From: Bacillota bacterium
GTDB taxonomy: Bacteria; Bacillota; Clostridia; Christensenellales; SZUA-584
Direction of reading: 5' to 3'
Assembly (NCBI GenBank): GCA_023415795.1
Contig: JAEZJG010000007.1
Span: 71,008-135,007 of the forward strand
Length of the DNA: 64,000 nucleotides
A program made the translations under genes and the position numbers. This document shows, piece by piece, positions 39,781 through 48,717 of the stretch (position 1 is the stretch's first letter; the number at the start of each line of letters is the position of its first letter). The notes under the pieces were generated by a model. That model was given only the letters and a program-made list of their open reading frames with translations. It was not told where the DNA came from and ran no database searches.

Positions 39781-40806
39781 CTATACTCTCACTATATTAT
39801 ATGCCGCCGCTTTATAGACCCTGTTCATCACAGCAAATCCGATTCCGGTTTTTGGGACGGCCTCAAAATATATACTTGTAAACTCTTGCTCGTCTGCCTG
39901 GCGCAGCAGTGCGTACAGGCTTCTTGCCGCCTCGCGCACATCACCAGCGCTGCCCGTAACGATCACCTCGCGGCGGCCGTAGTAACGCTTGCTTTCCTTT
40001 GCCGCCAGCACCAGCGGCTTCTCGCCCTTCTTGAGATCCTTATCGTACAGATATTTGATCGCCTCGGCGATTGAAACAGTATCGCCCTCGACCACGGTCA
40101 TTCGTGCGGCAGGAGCATAGTGACGGTATTTCATGCCGGGTGCCGACGGCTGTCCTTCCTCCATCGGCTCGAAAGCCTTTGCTGTATCCACAGCGCCGAT
40201 GACTTCGGACAGCATCTCCTGCGTGACTGCGCCGGGGCGCAGTATCACGGGTATTTCCCGCGTCATATCCACCACGGTGGATTCCACGCCGATGCCGCTC
40301 ATCCCCGCATCCAGTATCAGCAGATCTTCGCCAAAGTCCTGCGCGACGTGCGATGCCGTTGTGGGGCTGGGGCTGCCCGATTTGTTTGCGCTGGGTGCCG
40401 CCAGCGGCAAACCCGCCGCGGATATGAGCGCCAGTGCTGCGTCGCAATCCGGCATGCGTATGCCCACCGTATCCAGCCCGGCTGTGACACCTGCGGGCAC
40501 GACGCCAAGGCTGGGAAGCACCATCGTCAGCGGACCCGGCCAAAAGGCTGCCGCCAGCTGCTCTGCCTTGTCGTTAAACGCGGCAATTCCGCGCGCCATG
40601 GGCACGCTGTCGACATGCACGATCAGCGGGTTATCCTGAGGGCGCCCTTTAAGCGCAAAAATACCCGCCACAGCCGCTTCATCCAGCGCGCTGGCCGCGA
40701 GACCGTATACCGTCTCGGTCGGCATCGCCACAAGACCCCCGCTTTTTATCTCCTGCGCCGCTTGTATAATATAGTCGTTAAGTTTGTCATTGATATCAAG
40801 TATCAT
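39781..40806 (-). CDS. ywlC: Threonylcarbamoyl-AMP synthase, Sua5/YwlC type
   Basis: This enzyme makes threonylcarbamoyl-AMP from threonine, bicarbonate and ATP for t6A37 tRNA modification. The 341-residue protein has the YrdC domain (about 10-200) with LVAMPTETVYGLAASALD, KGRPQDNPLIVHV, FWPGPLTMVL and the SANKSGSPSPTTA loop. A Sua5 C-terminal domain follows, linked by APGMKYRHYAP. Length matches the two-domain Sua5 form. The ATG at 40806 opens the conserved part, but a good ribosome binding site is not seen. Confidence 0.94.
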   Translation of the reverse strand: MILDINDKLNDYIIQAAQEIKSGGLVAMPTETVYGLAASALDEAAVAGIFALKGRPQDNPLIVHVDSVPMARGIAAFNDKAEQLAAAFWPGPLTMVLPSLGVVPAGVTAGLDTVGIRMPDCDAALALISAAGLPLAAPSANKSGSPSPTTASHVAQDFGEDLLILDAGMSGIGVESTVVDMTREIPVILRPGAVTQEMLSEVIGAVDTAKAFEPMEEGQPSAPGMKYRHYAPAARMTVVEGDTVSIAEAIKYLYDKDLKKGEKPLVLAAKESKRYYGRREVIVTGSAGDVREAARSLYALLRQADEQEFTSIYFEAVPKTGIGFAVMNRVYKAAAYNIVRV

Positions 40807-40897
40807 CTGATTGTCTATTTTACATCGGTTGTTCGTAAAAATCAATGCGAACCGTAAAAAGGGCTTTTTTCTTGCAATAACAGAGGGCTTTTTTTCT

Positions 40898-41034
40898 TGG
40901 AGGCTCTGCCTCCAAACCTCCGCCAAAGGGTGGCATTTTAATCAAAGAAGCATATTTATTGCGTACTGCCAGCACATTTTGTTGCTTTTTTAAAAGTAAC
41001 AGGGGTACGGGGGCAGCGCCCCCGTGGTCTTGCC
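40898..41034. repeat. Palindromic intergenic repeat element, copy 2 (inverted)
   Basis: TGGAGGCTCTGCCTCCA (40898-40914) followed by AACCTCCGC, about 90 bp of AT-rich interior, and CGGGGGCAGCGCCCCCG (41008-41024) preceded by AGGGGTA. Both end modules match those of 29716-29855 with one mismatch each, in reverse orientation, while the interiors differ. It lies between the Sua5-type gene and the UPF0280 gene. Confidence 0.8.
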
Positions 41035-41058
41035 CTTGACCTTAATGCACTGTTGTTA

Positions 41059-41787
41059 TCAAAGCGCTGTCAACTGTATGTCGCCCGCTGCGCCGCACCT
41101 GTCGCCCACTACCGCCACAGCGCCCAACACGCCGGGTATCCCCGTGATGATGTCCAGTGCCCGGGCAATATCGTCCGCTGATTTCAGCTCGTTACCCAGG
41201 CGCGTGGCACAGGCATCCGCCAGGCAGGCATCGCGGGACACCACCACCGCCGCGTCCGCATGCCCGAAGCTTAAGGAAGGGCCCACAGTGCCGGACGACG
41301 TACAAACGGATATTGGCCCCGGTTCTATGACAAGGCCGAGCTTCAGCGACAACGGGCTTTCTCCCGCATACACTGCCACTGTGCGCTGCGAGTCTGCCTT
41401 CATAAAAATATCACCGCCGTTTTCGACGATGACCTCGTTGGAATATTGGAGCAGGCAGCGCCCCACGTATTGGGAAAACGCGCCCGCCACCGCCGCCATC
41501 GGCCCCACGCTGCCCGCAAAGCCCGCACGGCACATGTCCACAATAACGGGCGGCGCGTCCGGCAGCGGCGAAACGGGAACAAGACTGGTGGCAAATTCTG
41601 GATGTCTTATGATATATCCGTCCAGCACGGCACGCAGCCGCACCACCGCCTCCAGCGCGAAGCGCTCCAGCAGCCTGTCCGCACAGACGAACAGCTCGGT
41701 TTCCCTGTGCTGCGTGCGCCAGCTGACCAGCCGCTGCGCGATCAGCCGCCGGTATTCGTCGCGGTTGCCGTAATCAGAGGACGGCAT
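41059..41787 (-). CDS. UPF0280/COG2122 ApbE-like protein, homocysteine operon
   Basis: The 242-residue protein fits UPF0280 by VDMCRAGFAGSVGPMAAVAG (about 83-102), NEVIVENGGDIF and CTSSGTVGPSLSFGHADAAVV (about 165-185). The fold is related to the flavin transferase ApbE. In Methanosarcina the COG2122 protein acts with the COG1900 and NIL-ferredoxin proteins in sulfide incorporation into homocysteine (from memory). Here it is the last gene of exactly that set and overlaps the ferredoxin gene by 14 bp. Confidence 0.88.
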   Translation of the reverse strand: MPSSDYGNRDEYRRLIAQRLVSWRTQHRETELFVCADRLLERFALEAVVRLRAVLDGYIIRHPEFATSLVPVSPLPDAPPVIVDMCRAGFAGSVGPMAAVAGAFSQYVGRCLLQYSNEVIVENGGDIFMKADSQRTVAVYAGESPLSLKLGLVIEPGPISVCTSSGTVGPSLSFGHADAAVVVSRDACLADACATRLGNELKSADDIARALDIITGIPGVLGAVAVVGDRCGAAGDIQLTAL

Positions 41788-42196
41788 CGTCGAAGCTCTT
41801 GATGGCCCGCGCGGGGCAGGCCTTTACGCAGTGCCCGCACAGCAGGCATTCTTCCATGTCAAACTCCAGCTCCCACGTGAGACGGTTCATCACCAGTGCG
41901 CCGGACGGACACACGGAGGTACACGCGCCGCAGTGGATGCACTTTTCCTCGTAGCGAATCACGCTGTCGGTATAAACGTATACCGAAATGCCTTCGCCGT
42001 CCAGATACGCCAGGCTCTTGTCGATGCTCTCGTCGCTGCCTGTCAGCTCCATGATGATGGTGCCCGTTTTACCGGGGGATATGTATGCCTTGAGTATGTT
42101 GAAAGACAGCCCATAGTGCACAAGATTGGTGACCACCGATTTATCCGCTTTTTCCGGCGGGAAGCTTAAGCCCATCTTGATCTGTTTGTCTTCCAT
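41774..42196 (-). CDS. NIL domain/4Fe-4S ferredoxin protein, homocysteine operon
   Basis: The 140-residue protein has an N-terminal NIL domain (about 5-78) followed by two ferredoxin-type clusters, CIHCGACTSVCP (about 86-97) and CLLCGHCVKACP (about 117-128), each with the CxxCxxCxxxCP spacing for a 4Fe-4S centre. It should pass electrons to the COG1900 partner encoded 3 bp upstream. GGAGG precedes the ATG. Fusion of NIL and ferredoxin is typical of this operon family. Confidence 0.93.
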   Translation of the reverse strand: MEDKQIKMGLSFPPEKADKSVVTNLVHYGLSFNILKAYISPGKTGTIIMELTGSDESIDKSLAYLDGEGISVYVYTDSVIRYEEKCIHCGACTSVCPSGALVMNRLTWELEFDMEECLLCGHCVKACPARAIKSFDDAVL

Positions 42197-42199
42197 GAG

Positions 42200-43360
42200 T
42201 TATAGCCTCCCGTCCGCTTCCAGACCGTTGATCTTATCCCTGTGGGGCAGCTTCGCCGCGGGTACGCTCATCTCAAATGAGCCGTCCAGCAGCTTGCCCT
42301 TGAGCTCCTGCGCAATCTTCCTTGCCTTGTAGAGACTGGACAGCGGCGCGGTGCGCACCTTCTTGCCGCCCAGCTCAATCTCGCCGGAGCGCAGCTGCGC
42401 GTATGACACCAGCTTGAGCGCCGCCTTGCTGCGCGTGCTGACGCCATAGTCGTACACGTATGTATATAGGCGGTCGTTGGGCACGGCCAAATCCGCCATC
42501 ATGTCTTCGTCGATCACCGGCAGCGGCACGCCCATGCCGATATACAGCGTGGAGCCGTAGCCGTCGAACGTTGCCGCCTTGATATATTCCGGACTCATGC
42601 CCTTCAGATCGCCGATCAGCGCCAGCGTATACCCGGAATACATTGTCTCGCCGTTGGGCAGCGTCTCCGCCTTGTTCACCGCCTGCGTTCCCTCGAACAC
42701 AATGTAGCCCTCGCCGCCGCATAAAAGGATGCGCGTGCCGATGCCGATGGTGCGCAGCTTGGGGTCCTTAAGCAAGGGAGACAGCTCGCCCGAGGTGGAA
42801 TACGTCACGTTGCCCATGCCGGGCAGCAGCGTTCCCATATAGGTGCGCTTGGTGCGGTTGGTCGTGTTGGTGGCCGCGCTGTAGTTCTGGTACGCGTTGC
42901 GCGGATTGAACAGATACGCTTGATTGAGGTCTGCCAGCGTCAGCTTGGTGTGCACATCCTTGCGCGCATAGCAGTCGGTACCCGAGGAGGTGGCGACAAG
43001 CTCGATCTCCTTCCCCGCAATCAAATCTTCGATCACATGCGCGCCGCCGTATTCGATGCCCGTCTTTTTTCCGGGCTGCGTCGCGCCGATATATGTGTCC
43101 ACCGCGGCCAGCCCGCCGTAGGCCTCCACGCCGTTGAGCGTTATCTCTGCCATGCGTATGGGCGGCTCCGAATGCCCGAAATTGAGCACCGCGCCAGACG
43201 AGCACATCGCGCCGAACGTCGCCGCCGTCACCACGTCGATATGCGCCGCGCACTTTTTTACGCCCTGCTCTGCCGCCATCTGCACCGCTTCCTCGGCGGT
43301 AAAAACCACGGCTTTGCCTTTTTTAAGTCTCTCGTTGATCTCGTCTATCGTTTTTGCCAC
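42200..43360 (-). CDS. COG1900/DUF39 homocysteine biosynthesis protein
   Basis: The 386-residue protein belongs to COG1900. Two conserved cysteines are visible, Cys53 in AMCSSGAVLNFGHSEPP and Cys130 in SSGTDCYARKD, at nearly the same positions as the persulfide-related cysteines described for Methanosarcina MA1821 (from memory). The family converts aspartate semialdehyde and sulfide to homocysteine with the other two operon products. The GTG start at 43360 follows GGAGG by six bases. It leads a three-gene operon. Confidence 0.9.
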   Translation of the reverse strand: MAKTIDEINERLKKGKAVVFTAEEAVQMAAEQGVKKCAAHIDVVTAATFGAMCSSGAVLNFGHSEPPIRMAEITLNGVEAYGGLAAVDTYIGATQPGKKTGIEYGGAHVIEDLIAGKEIELVATSSGTDCYARKDVHTKLTLADLNQAYLFNPRNAYQNYSAATNTTNRTKRTYMGTLLPGMGNVTYSTSGELSPLLKDPKLRTIGIGTRILLCGGEGYIVFEGTQAVNKAETLPNGETMYSGYTLALIGDLKGMSPEYIKAATFDGYGSTLYIGMGVPLPVIDEDMMADLAVPNDRLYTYVYDYGVSTRSKAALKLVSYAQLRSGEIELGGKKVRTAPLSSLYKARKIAQELKGKLLDGSFEMSVPAAKLPHRDKINGLEADGRL

Positions 43361-43554
43361 TGTATGCCTCCGTAATCTGCCGGTTCACTGCTCTGTGAAC
43401 AAATTTGAAAATTTAATATTCTGTCATTTTACTACTTTTGAAATGGGCATACAACCATAAAGATGTATGACGGTGAACCGTGTCACTTCCTGCGGTTGCT
43501 TTTGTGTGGCGCGGGCGATATAATACATGAGAATTTATTATAGGCGAGGTAATT

Positions 43555-44655
43555 ATGAAACTCGGAATCGTGGGGCTGCCCAACGTCGGAAAATCTTCTT
43601 TGTTCAATGCACTGACAGGCGCGGGCGCGGCCAGCGAAAATTATCCCTTTTGTACGATAGACCCCAATGTGGGTGTTGTCTCCGTGCCGGACGCGCGGAT
43701 GGACTTTCTGGCGAAGATGTATAACCCCGCCAAGTTTACGCCTGCCGTTATCGAGTTTGTGGACATCGCGGGGTTGGTGAAGGGCGCGAGCCGCGGCGAG
43801 GGTCTGGGCAACAAGTTTTTGTCGCACATCCGCGAGGTGGACGCGATACTGCACGTGGTGCGCTGCTTTGAGAACGACGATGTGGTGCATGTGGACGGCA
43901 GCATCGGCAGTGCGCGTGACGCGGAGACCATCAACTTTGAGCTGATATTTGCCGACATGGAAACGGTGGACAAGCGTCTGCAGCGCTCCGGCAAGATGAT
44001 CAAGTCGGGCGATAAGAAATACAAGACGGAATGCGAAACGCTGGAGAAGGTGAAGGCCAATCTGGAGGCAGGCATATTCGCGAGCGGAATGGATTTGTCG
44101 GACGAGGAGCGTGCGCTTATCTCCGAGCTGTTCCTTCTGACGGACAAGCCGGTGCTATACGCGGCTAACGTATCGGAAGCGGAGGCGGCTGCTGATGATC
44201 CGTATGCGCTGCCGCAGGTGGCCGCGCTCATAGAGCTTGCCAAAAAGCAGAACGCCGAGGTGATGGTGGTGTGTGCACGGCTGGAGGAAGAGCTGTCTCA
44301 GCTGCCTGCGGACGAGCGTGAACTGTTCCTCTCTGAGCTGGGCGTATCGCAGAGCGGACTGGCTTCTTTGGTTCAGAAGAGCTACAAGCTGCTTAGCCTT
44401 ATCAGCTACTTAACCGCCGGAGAAAAGGAAGTGCGGGCGTGGACGATATCGCGCGGCACCAAGGCTCCGGGTGCGGCGGGAAAGATTCATTCCGACTTTG
44501 AGCGCGGCTTCATCCGTGCCGAGATTGTGGCCTTTGAAGACCTCAAGAACTGCGGCGATATGGCCACAGCCAAGGCGCGCGGGCTTGTGCGTCAGGAGGG
44601 TAAGGAATACGTGATGCAGGACGGCGATGTCACACTGTTCAAGTTTAACGTGTAG
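43555..44655 (+). CDS. ychF: Redox-regulated/ribosome-binding P-loop NTPase YchF
   Basis: YchF is a universally conserved Obg-related NTPase that prefers ATP and binds ribosomes. The 366-residue protein has G1 GLPNVGKSSLFNALTG (about 6-21), the G3-like FVDIAGLVKGASRGEGLGN (about 63-81), the altered G4 AANVSEAE, and the C-terminal TGS domain with RAWTISRGTKAPGAAGKIHSDFERGFIRAE, here split by position at about 285-315. Length is normal. A GAGGTAATT site precedes the ATG. Confidence 0.97.
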   Translation: MKLGIVGLPNVGKSSLFNALTGAGAASENYPFCTIDPNVGVVSVPDARMDFLAKMYNPAKFTPAVIEFVDIAGLVKGASRGEGLGNKFLSHIREVDAILHVVRCFENDDVVHVDGSIGSARDAETINFELIFADMETVDKRLQRSGKMIKSGDKKYKTECETLEKVKANLEAGIFASGMDLSDEERALISELFLLTDKPVLYAANVSEAEAAADDPYALPQVAALIELAKKQNAEVMVVCARLEEELSQLPADERELFLSELGVSQSGLASLVQKSYKLLSLISYLTAGEKEVRAWTISRGTKAPGAAGKIHSDFERGFIRAEIVAFEDLKNCGDMATAKARGLVRQEGKEYVMQDGDVTLFKFNV

Positions 44656-44693
44656 CAATTGGCACAAGCTTTAGCGATAACGTAGATAAGGTA

Positions 44694-44888
44694 GATAAGC
44701 CCGCTCGTCGAGCTTTAGACTGTAAAAAAGCCCTTTATATAATTCGTGGGCAAGACGGGCTTTGCCCGCGCAGCCCACACCCTGTGGTTTTATTCAGTTT
44801 CGAGGAACGAGGAACTGTATAAAACCAGAAAACTGGCGGAAAACCGTAGGTTTTTCGACAAGCTGTAAGCCCGCTTGTCGGGCTTTTT
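44694..44888. repeat. Intergenic palindromic element flanked by duplicated hairpins
   Basis: Two related hairpins, AGCCCGCTCGTCGAGCTTT near 44696 and AGCCCGCTTGTCGGGCTTTTT (44868-44888, a good plus-strand terminator), flank two strong internal palindromes. GTGGGC/GCCCAC is at 44746-44778. A 15-bp arm pair at 44785-44799 and 44813-44827 has outer arms TGGTTTTAT/ATAAAACCA and inner CAGTT/AACTG with one T-T mismatch. No gene is present between ychF and the hydrolase. Confidence 0.65.
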
Positions 44889-44908
44889 ACATGCAATGAG
44901 AGGTTCAA

Positions 44909-45871
44909 GTGAAAAAACAACGCCTGAAAAAACGTTTGATACTGGCGGCATCGCTTCTTTTGGGGCTGCTTTTGCTTGCCGTACTGCTGGTGCCGCTTTT
45001 CATCATCATCGGTGTGACGTCCGGGCATGTTGATTATCTGGGCTATACCACCGAGGATTATCCAATGCAGGAGCTTTACACCCCTGACGACTTTGGCATC
45101 AGCGCCAAGGATCAGTTTCTGACGACGCAAGACGGGCTGAGCATTTGGATCAGCGAGGTTACCGTCGATAAGCCCAAGGGCATCATCATCTTTCTGTCAG
45201 GTATTCGGCAACCGTCGGTTACCTATTTTTACGGACATTCCAAATGGCTGCAAAAAAACGGCTATGCGTCGGTGCTGCTTGAAGTGCGCGGTCATGGGCA
45301 AAGCGACGGCGACCGAGTTAGTCTGGGATATGAAGAAACGGCTGATGTTCAGGCGGTGGCAGACTACATCCGGAGCCAGCCCGTTTATGATGCTGTGCCT
45401 ATCGTCGTACACGGCGTCTCAATGGGCGGCGCTATTGCAATCAACGCCTTTGGTCAGATACCCGAACTGGACGGACTTATTGCCATGTCGGCTTACTCAA
45501 GCTTTGGTGATGTGGTGAGCGATACGATGCGCGGATACGGCGCTCCCGCATATCTGTGCTCGGTTGAAAAGGCGCTGGGGGAGCTATACTTGCCCTTGTT
45601 TTTCAATAACGCGCCTGAAATGACACCTATCGAACAGGTTCAGAATATCGGCAGCCGTCCAGCGTTCTTCATTGCCTGTACCGGTGACGAAGAGGTTTTA
45701 CCCGAAAACACGCAGCGGCTTTTATTGGCTGCGCCGGGGCACTGCGACAGCTGGATCAAGGATTCGTGGGAGCACTTCATTGTTAACGAATGTGATTTTG
45801 TTAATATGGAGGAGGATACGGAATACTGCAGCCGTATACTGGGCTTTCTTGAAAAGGTTGCGGCTTATTAA
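44909..45871 (+). CDS. Alpha/beta hydrolase (monoacylglycerol lipase-like), membrane-anchored
   Basis: The 320-residue protein has an uncleaved-looking N-terminal membrane helix (about 10-37) and then an alpha/beta hydrolase domain. Nucleophile Ser is in HGVSMGGAIAI (about 171-181), Asp in ACTGDEEVLPEN and His in SWEHFIV, a complete triad. LEVRGHGQSDGDRVSLGYEE (about 125-144) is the oxyanion-side region typical of serine lipases and esterases. The GTG start follows AGAGG by five bases. Substrate is unknown. Confidence 0.88.
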   Translation: MKKQRLKKRLILAASLLLGLLLLAVLLVPLFIIIGVTSGHVDYLGYTTEDYPMQELYTPDDFGISAKDQFLTTQDGLSIWISEVTVDKPKGIIIFLSGIRQPSVTYFYGHSKWLQKNGYASVLLEVRGHGQSDGDRVSLGYEETADVQAVADYIRSQPVYDAVPIVVHGVSMGGAIAINAFGQIPELDGLIAMSAYSSFGDVVSDTMRGYGAPAYLCSVEKALGELYLPLFFNNAPEMTPIEQVQNIGSRPAFFIACTGDEEVLPENTQRLLLAAPGHCDSWIKDSWEHFIVNECDFVNMEEDTEYCSRILGFLEKVAAY

Positions 45872-46138
45872 ACTGAAAATTGTTTATAACAACATCTACA
45901 AAAAATTAGAACATACATATGCATTTATCCTTCCCTTTTTGTCGATTTATAGTATAATAGCATTATTGGAACGTTCTTCCGTTAAATTAATATTTTATCC
46001 AGCGCACTGACGACCTTGTCTTTAATTTAAGCGGCAAGGAGATTAACACGTCTACTGTTCAAAATGCGCAACGCCTGTTACTACTGATAACTATTTTCTG
46101 CTCTGTAAAATTTCAAATAGATAAAAGGGGGATAAGCC
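45872..46138. other. Gene-free stretch with promoter-like -10
   Basis: AT-rich. It contains a perfect TATAAT (45953-45958) without a good -35, probably part of the promoter for the zinc-ribbon/RCC1 gene. Nothing else is recognised. Confidence 0.4.
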
Positions 46139-47920
46139 ATGTACTGCACCCATTGCGGAACGCCAGCCACGCCTGACAGCCTGTTTTGTGAGCGCTGCGG
46201 TCAGCGCCTGACGATACCCAAGGCTTCGGCGGCTGCACCCGCAGCAAACGCTCAGCCAGATGTTATGCCTTTAGCACAGCCGATAGAGAACAGCGCGGAG
46301 CCTATACATAACGCACAGTCTGCGGCTTCTGCCCCGGCACCTGTGTATTATGCTGCGCCAAACAGCGCGGCTGCTCCGGCAACATACTCACAGAACGACC
46401 ATGCGCCGTCCATGAAGCCGCGCCGCAACCGCCGCCTTATTTGGCTGGCTGTTGTTTTGCCGATCGCTGTGCTGGCGCTGGCCGCTGTATTCATTTTCGT
46501 CGCGCTGCCTGCGATACAAAACGCAAATGACTACGCAACGGCACAGAAGCTTCTGGACGAAGAGGAGTATTCAGAGGCAATGGCTGTCTTCCAGTCGCTG
46601 GACGATTACAAGGATTCTCAGGAGATGGTAAGCGAAACGCAGTACCGTCAGGCACTGTTTATGGTCAAATCCGGCGAATTTGATAAAGCGGTGTCTATGT
46701 TTGAGAAGCTGGGCGATTTTAAGGATGCCGGCACTCAGGTGAAGGAAGCGCAGTACCAGAAGGGGCTTAGCTTGATCAGCAGCGAAAATTATACGGATGC
46801 TGTTGCCCTGTTTGAATCTCTGGGGGATTACACCGATTCAAAAACACAGGTGCTGGAGGCGCAATATCAGCAGGCGCATTCGCTTGCAAGAGACGCTTCA
46901 TATGACGAAGCGTTCGAGCTATTTTCCAGTCTGGGCGATTATAAGGACTCTGCCGAGCAGTGCACCGACGTATCCTACCAGCAAGGAAAAGCCCTGCTGC
47001 TCAAGCAGGATTACTTTGGCGCTATACAAAAGCTCAAGCCGCTAAACAATTATTCTGACAGTGATGAGTTAATACGCGAAAGTATGCTGAAAATGAGTCA
47101 TCATGAAATTGATGCTGCCTTGTACTTTTCGGCTGCTGTTTCCAAGAGCGATATTCTGACCACTTTGACTGGCTTTAATGTTTATGATTGGCCGCAAGGG
47201 ATCATTGATATCACCTCATGCAGTGCCGCTCTGTTTGGACTTTCAGACAACGGAAACGTCAAGACGACGCCCATCGGCGATGCAAATGAGTACGATTCCG
47301 TGTCCGGATGGCATAACATAGTTGACATCGACGGATCTTATAAGCATATCCTCGGTCTGCAGGAAAACGGAACCGTGCTTGCAGTGGGAGACAACGAATA
47401 CAAAAATTGTGACACCGCTGGTTGGAGTGACATCATAGCAATTTCGGCGGGGTCGTGGCACAGCGTGGGGCTGAGAGGCGACGGAACCGTTGTCGCTGTC
47501 GGCGACAACACTTTTGGTCAATGCAATGTGTCCGGTTGGTCGGATATTGTGGCTATATCGGCGGGATCGCTGCATACAATCGGGTTGAAATCTGACGGCA
47601 CTGTTGTTGCCACCGGTGACAATTTAGACGGTCAGTCCAACGTATCGGGCTGGTCAGACATCATAGAAATATCTGCGGGCAATTATCATACGGTCGGTCT
47701 TAAGTCGGATGGAACCGTTGTTGCCGTGGGAGACAACAGAAATGGCGAATGTAACGTTAGCGGATGGACAAATATCGCGTCGATATCGGGCGGATATTCA
47801 TTTACCTTGGCGCTCACCACCAATGGTACTGCACTGGCGGCCGGCATCAATGATTTCGGACAGTGTGACGTTTTGAATTGGAAAAGCATAGGTTTAGATG
47901 GGTGGACTGACGTCATTTAA
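46139..47920 (+). CDS. Zinc-ribbon, TPR-like and RCC1-repeat membrane protein
   Basis: The 593-residue protein has an N-terminal zinc ribbon with two CxxC pairs (CTHC at 3-6, CERC at 18-21). A Pro/Ala-rich linker and one membrane helix (about 99-122) follow. Next come five consecutive helical repeats of about 37 residues sharing the signature F-x-x-L-(G/D)-DYKDS (about 130-315). The C-terminal domain (about 340-593) has RCC1-type blades with repeated GTVVAVGDN and WSDIIAISAG. The topology would put the ribbon inside and the repeats outside. Partner and role are unknown. AGGGGG precedes the ATG. Confidence 0.85.
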   Translation: MYCTHCGTPATPDSLFCERCGQRLTIPKASAAAPAANAQPDVMPLAQPIENSAEPIHNAQSAASAPAPVYYAAPNSAAAPATYSQNDHAPSMKPRRNRRLIWLAVVLPIAVLALAAVFIFVALPAIQNANDYATAQKLLDEEEYSEAMAVFQSLDDYKDSQEMVSETQYRQALFMVKSGEFDKAVSMFEKLGDFKDAGTQVKEAQYQKGLSLISSENYTDAVALFESLGDYTDSKTQVLEAQYQQAHSLARDASYDEAFELFSSLGDYKDSAEQCTDVSYQQGKALLLKQDYFGAIQKLKPLNNYSDSDELIRESMLKMSHHEIDAALYFSAAVSKSDILTTLTGFNVYDWPQGIIDITSCSAALFGLSDNGNVKTTPIGDANEYDSVSGWHNIVDIDGSYKHILGLQENGTVLAVGDNEYKNCDTAGWSDIIAISAGSWHSVGLRGDGTVVAVGDNTFGQCNVSGWSDIVAISAGSLHTIGLKSDGTVVATGDNLDGQSNVSGWSDIIEISAGNYHTVGLKSDGTVVAVGDNRNGECNVSGWTNIASISGGYSFTLALTTNGTALAAGINDFGQCDVLNWKSIGLDGWTDVI

Positions 47921-47926
47921 ATCTGA

Positions 47927-47958
47927 AAAAAAGGAGCCGGTTATCCGGCTCCTTTTTT
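47927..47958. terminator. Bidirectional terminator
   Basis: AAAAAAGGAGCCGG pairs perfectly with CCGGCTCCTTTTTT around TTAT, serving the RCC1-repeat gene and the convergent cyclophilin gene. Confidence 0.92.
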
Positions 47959-47973
47959 GTTGATTTCTTGGGG

Positions 47974-48477
47974 TCAAACCTTTTCCGGTTCAGTAACGGT
48001 TTCGTCGTCGGACACCGTCATCTTTTTGATCACCTGCGGGGTTTTGGGACGGTCGGAATGATCCGTATCCTGCGACGCGATGGCATCCACCACATCCATA
48101 CCTTCCACCACACGCCCGAAAGCCGCGTATTGACCATCGAGATACGGGGCATCAGCATGCATGATGAAGAACTGCGAGCCGGCCGAGTTATGCTGAGCCG
48201 AACGCGCCATGGACAGCACACCGCGCTTGTGCTGGAGGGTGTTGTTCACACCGTTGGCTTTGAACTCGCCCTTGATGCCGTAGCCGGGGCCGCCCGTACC
48301 GCTGCCGCTGGGGCAGCCGCCTTGTATCATAAAGCCGCTGATCACGCGATGGAAAATCAGTCCGTCGTAAAAGCCCTTTGCCGCCAGACTCTTGAAGTTT
48401 GCCACTGTGTTGGGCGCGTGCTCGGGCAAAAGCTCCACCTTGATCTGCTTGCCGTCTGCCATTTCGATCGTTATCAT
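47974..48477 (-). CDS. Cyclophilin-type peptidyl-prolyl cis-trans isomerase
   Basis: The 167-residue cytoplasmic protein is a single cyclophilin domain: the catalytic FHRVISGFMIQGG (Arg in FHRV), GSGTGGPGYGIKGEF, HKRGVLSMARSAQHNSAGSQ with the expected QFFI following, and AAFGRVVEGMDVVDAI. It has no signal peptide. The ATG at 48477 follows AGGAG by eight bases; an upstream in-frame start lacks support. It assists proline isomerisation in folding. Monocistronic. Confidence 0.95.
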   Translation of the reverse strand: MITIEMADGKQIKVELLPEHAPNTVANFKSLAAKGFYDGLIFHRVISGFMIQGGCPSGSGTGGPGYGIKGEFKANGVNNTLQHKRGVLSMARSAQHNSAGSQFFIMHADAPYLDGQYAAFGRVVEGMDVVDAIASQDTDHSDRPKTPQVIKKMTVSDDETVTEPEKV

Positions 48478-48717
48478 GAATATGTCTCCTTGCTCGTTAT
48501 TGCGGTGCCGCCCAAAAGCGGACACAGCCTCTATTATATCCCAACTTGCGCGTGTTGAAAAGAAAAAGGAACACCGCTATCATGCAGCGCGGCATTTGCA
48601 GCATGACGCTTGGCTATTTGCCGAAAATTGAGCAATACGTGTCCGTTTTTATATCAACATGTCTGAAAGTTGTGGACAAGCCACGTTTGTGTTATGATGT
48701 TCGCAGAAAAAGGAGTG

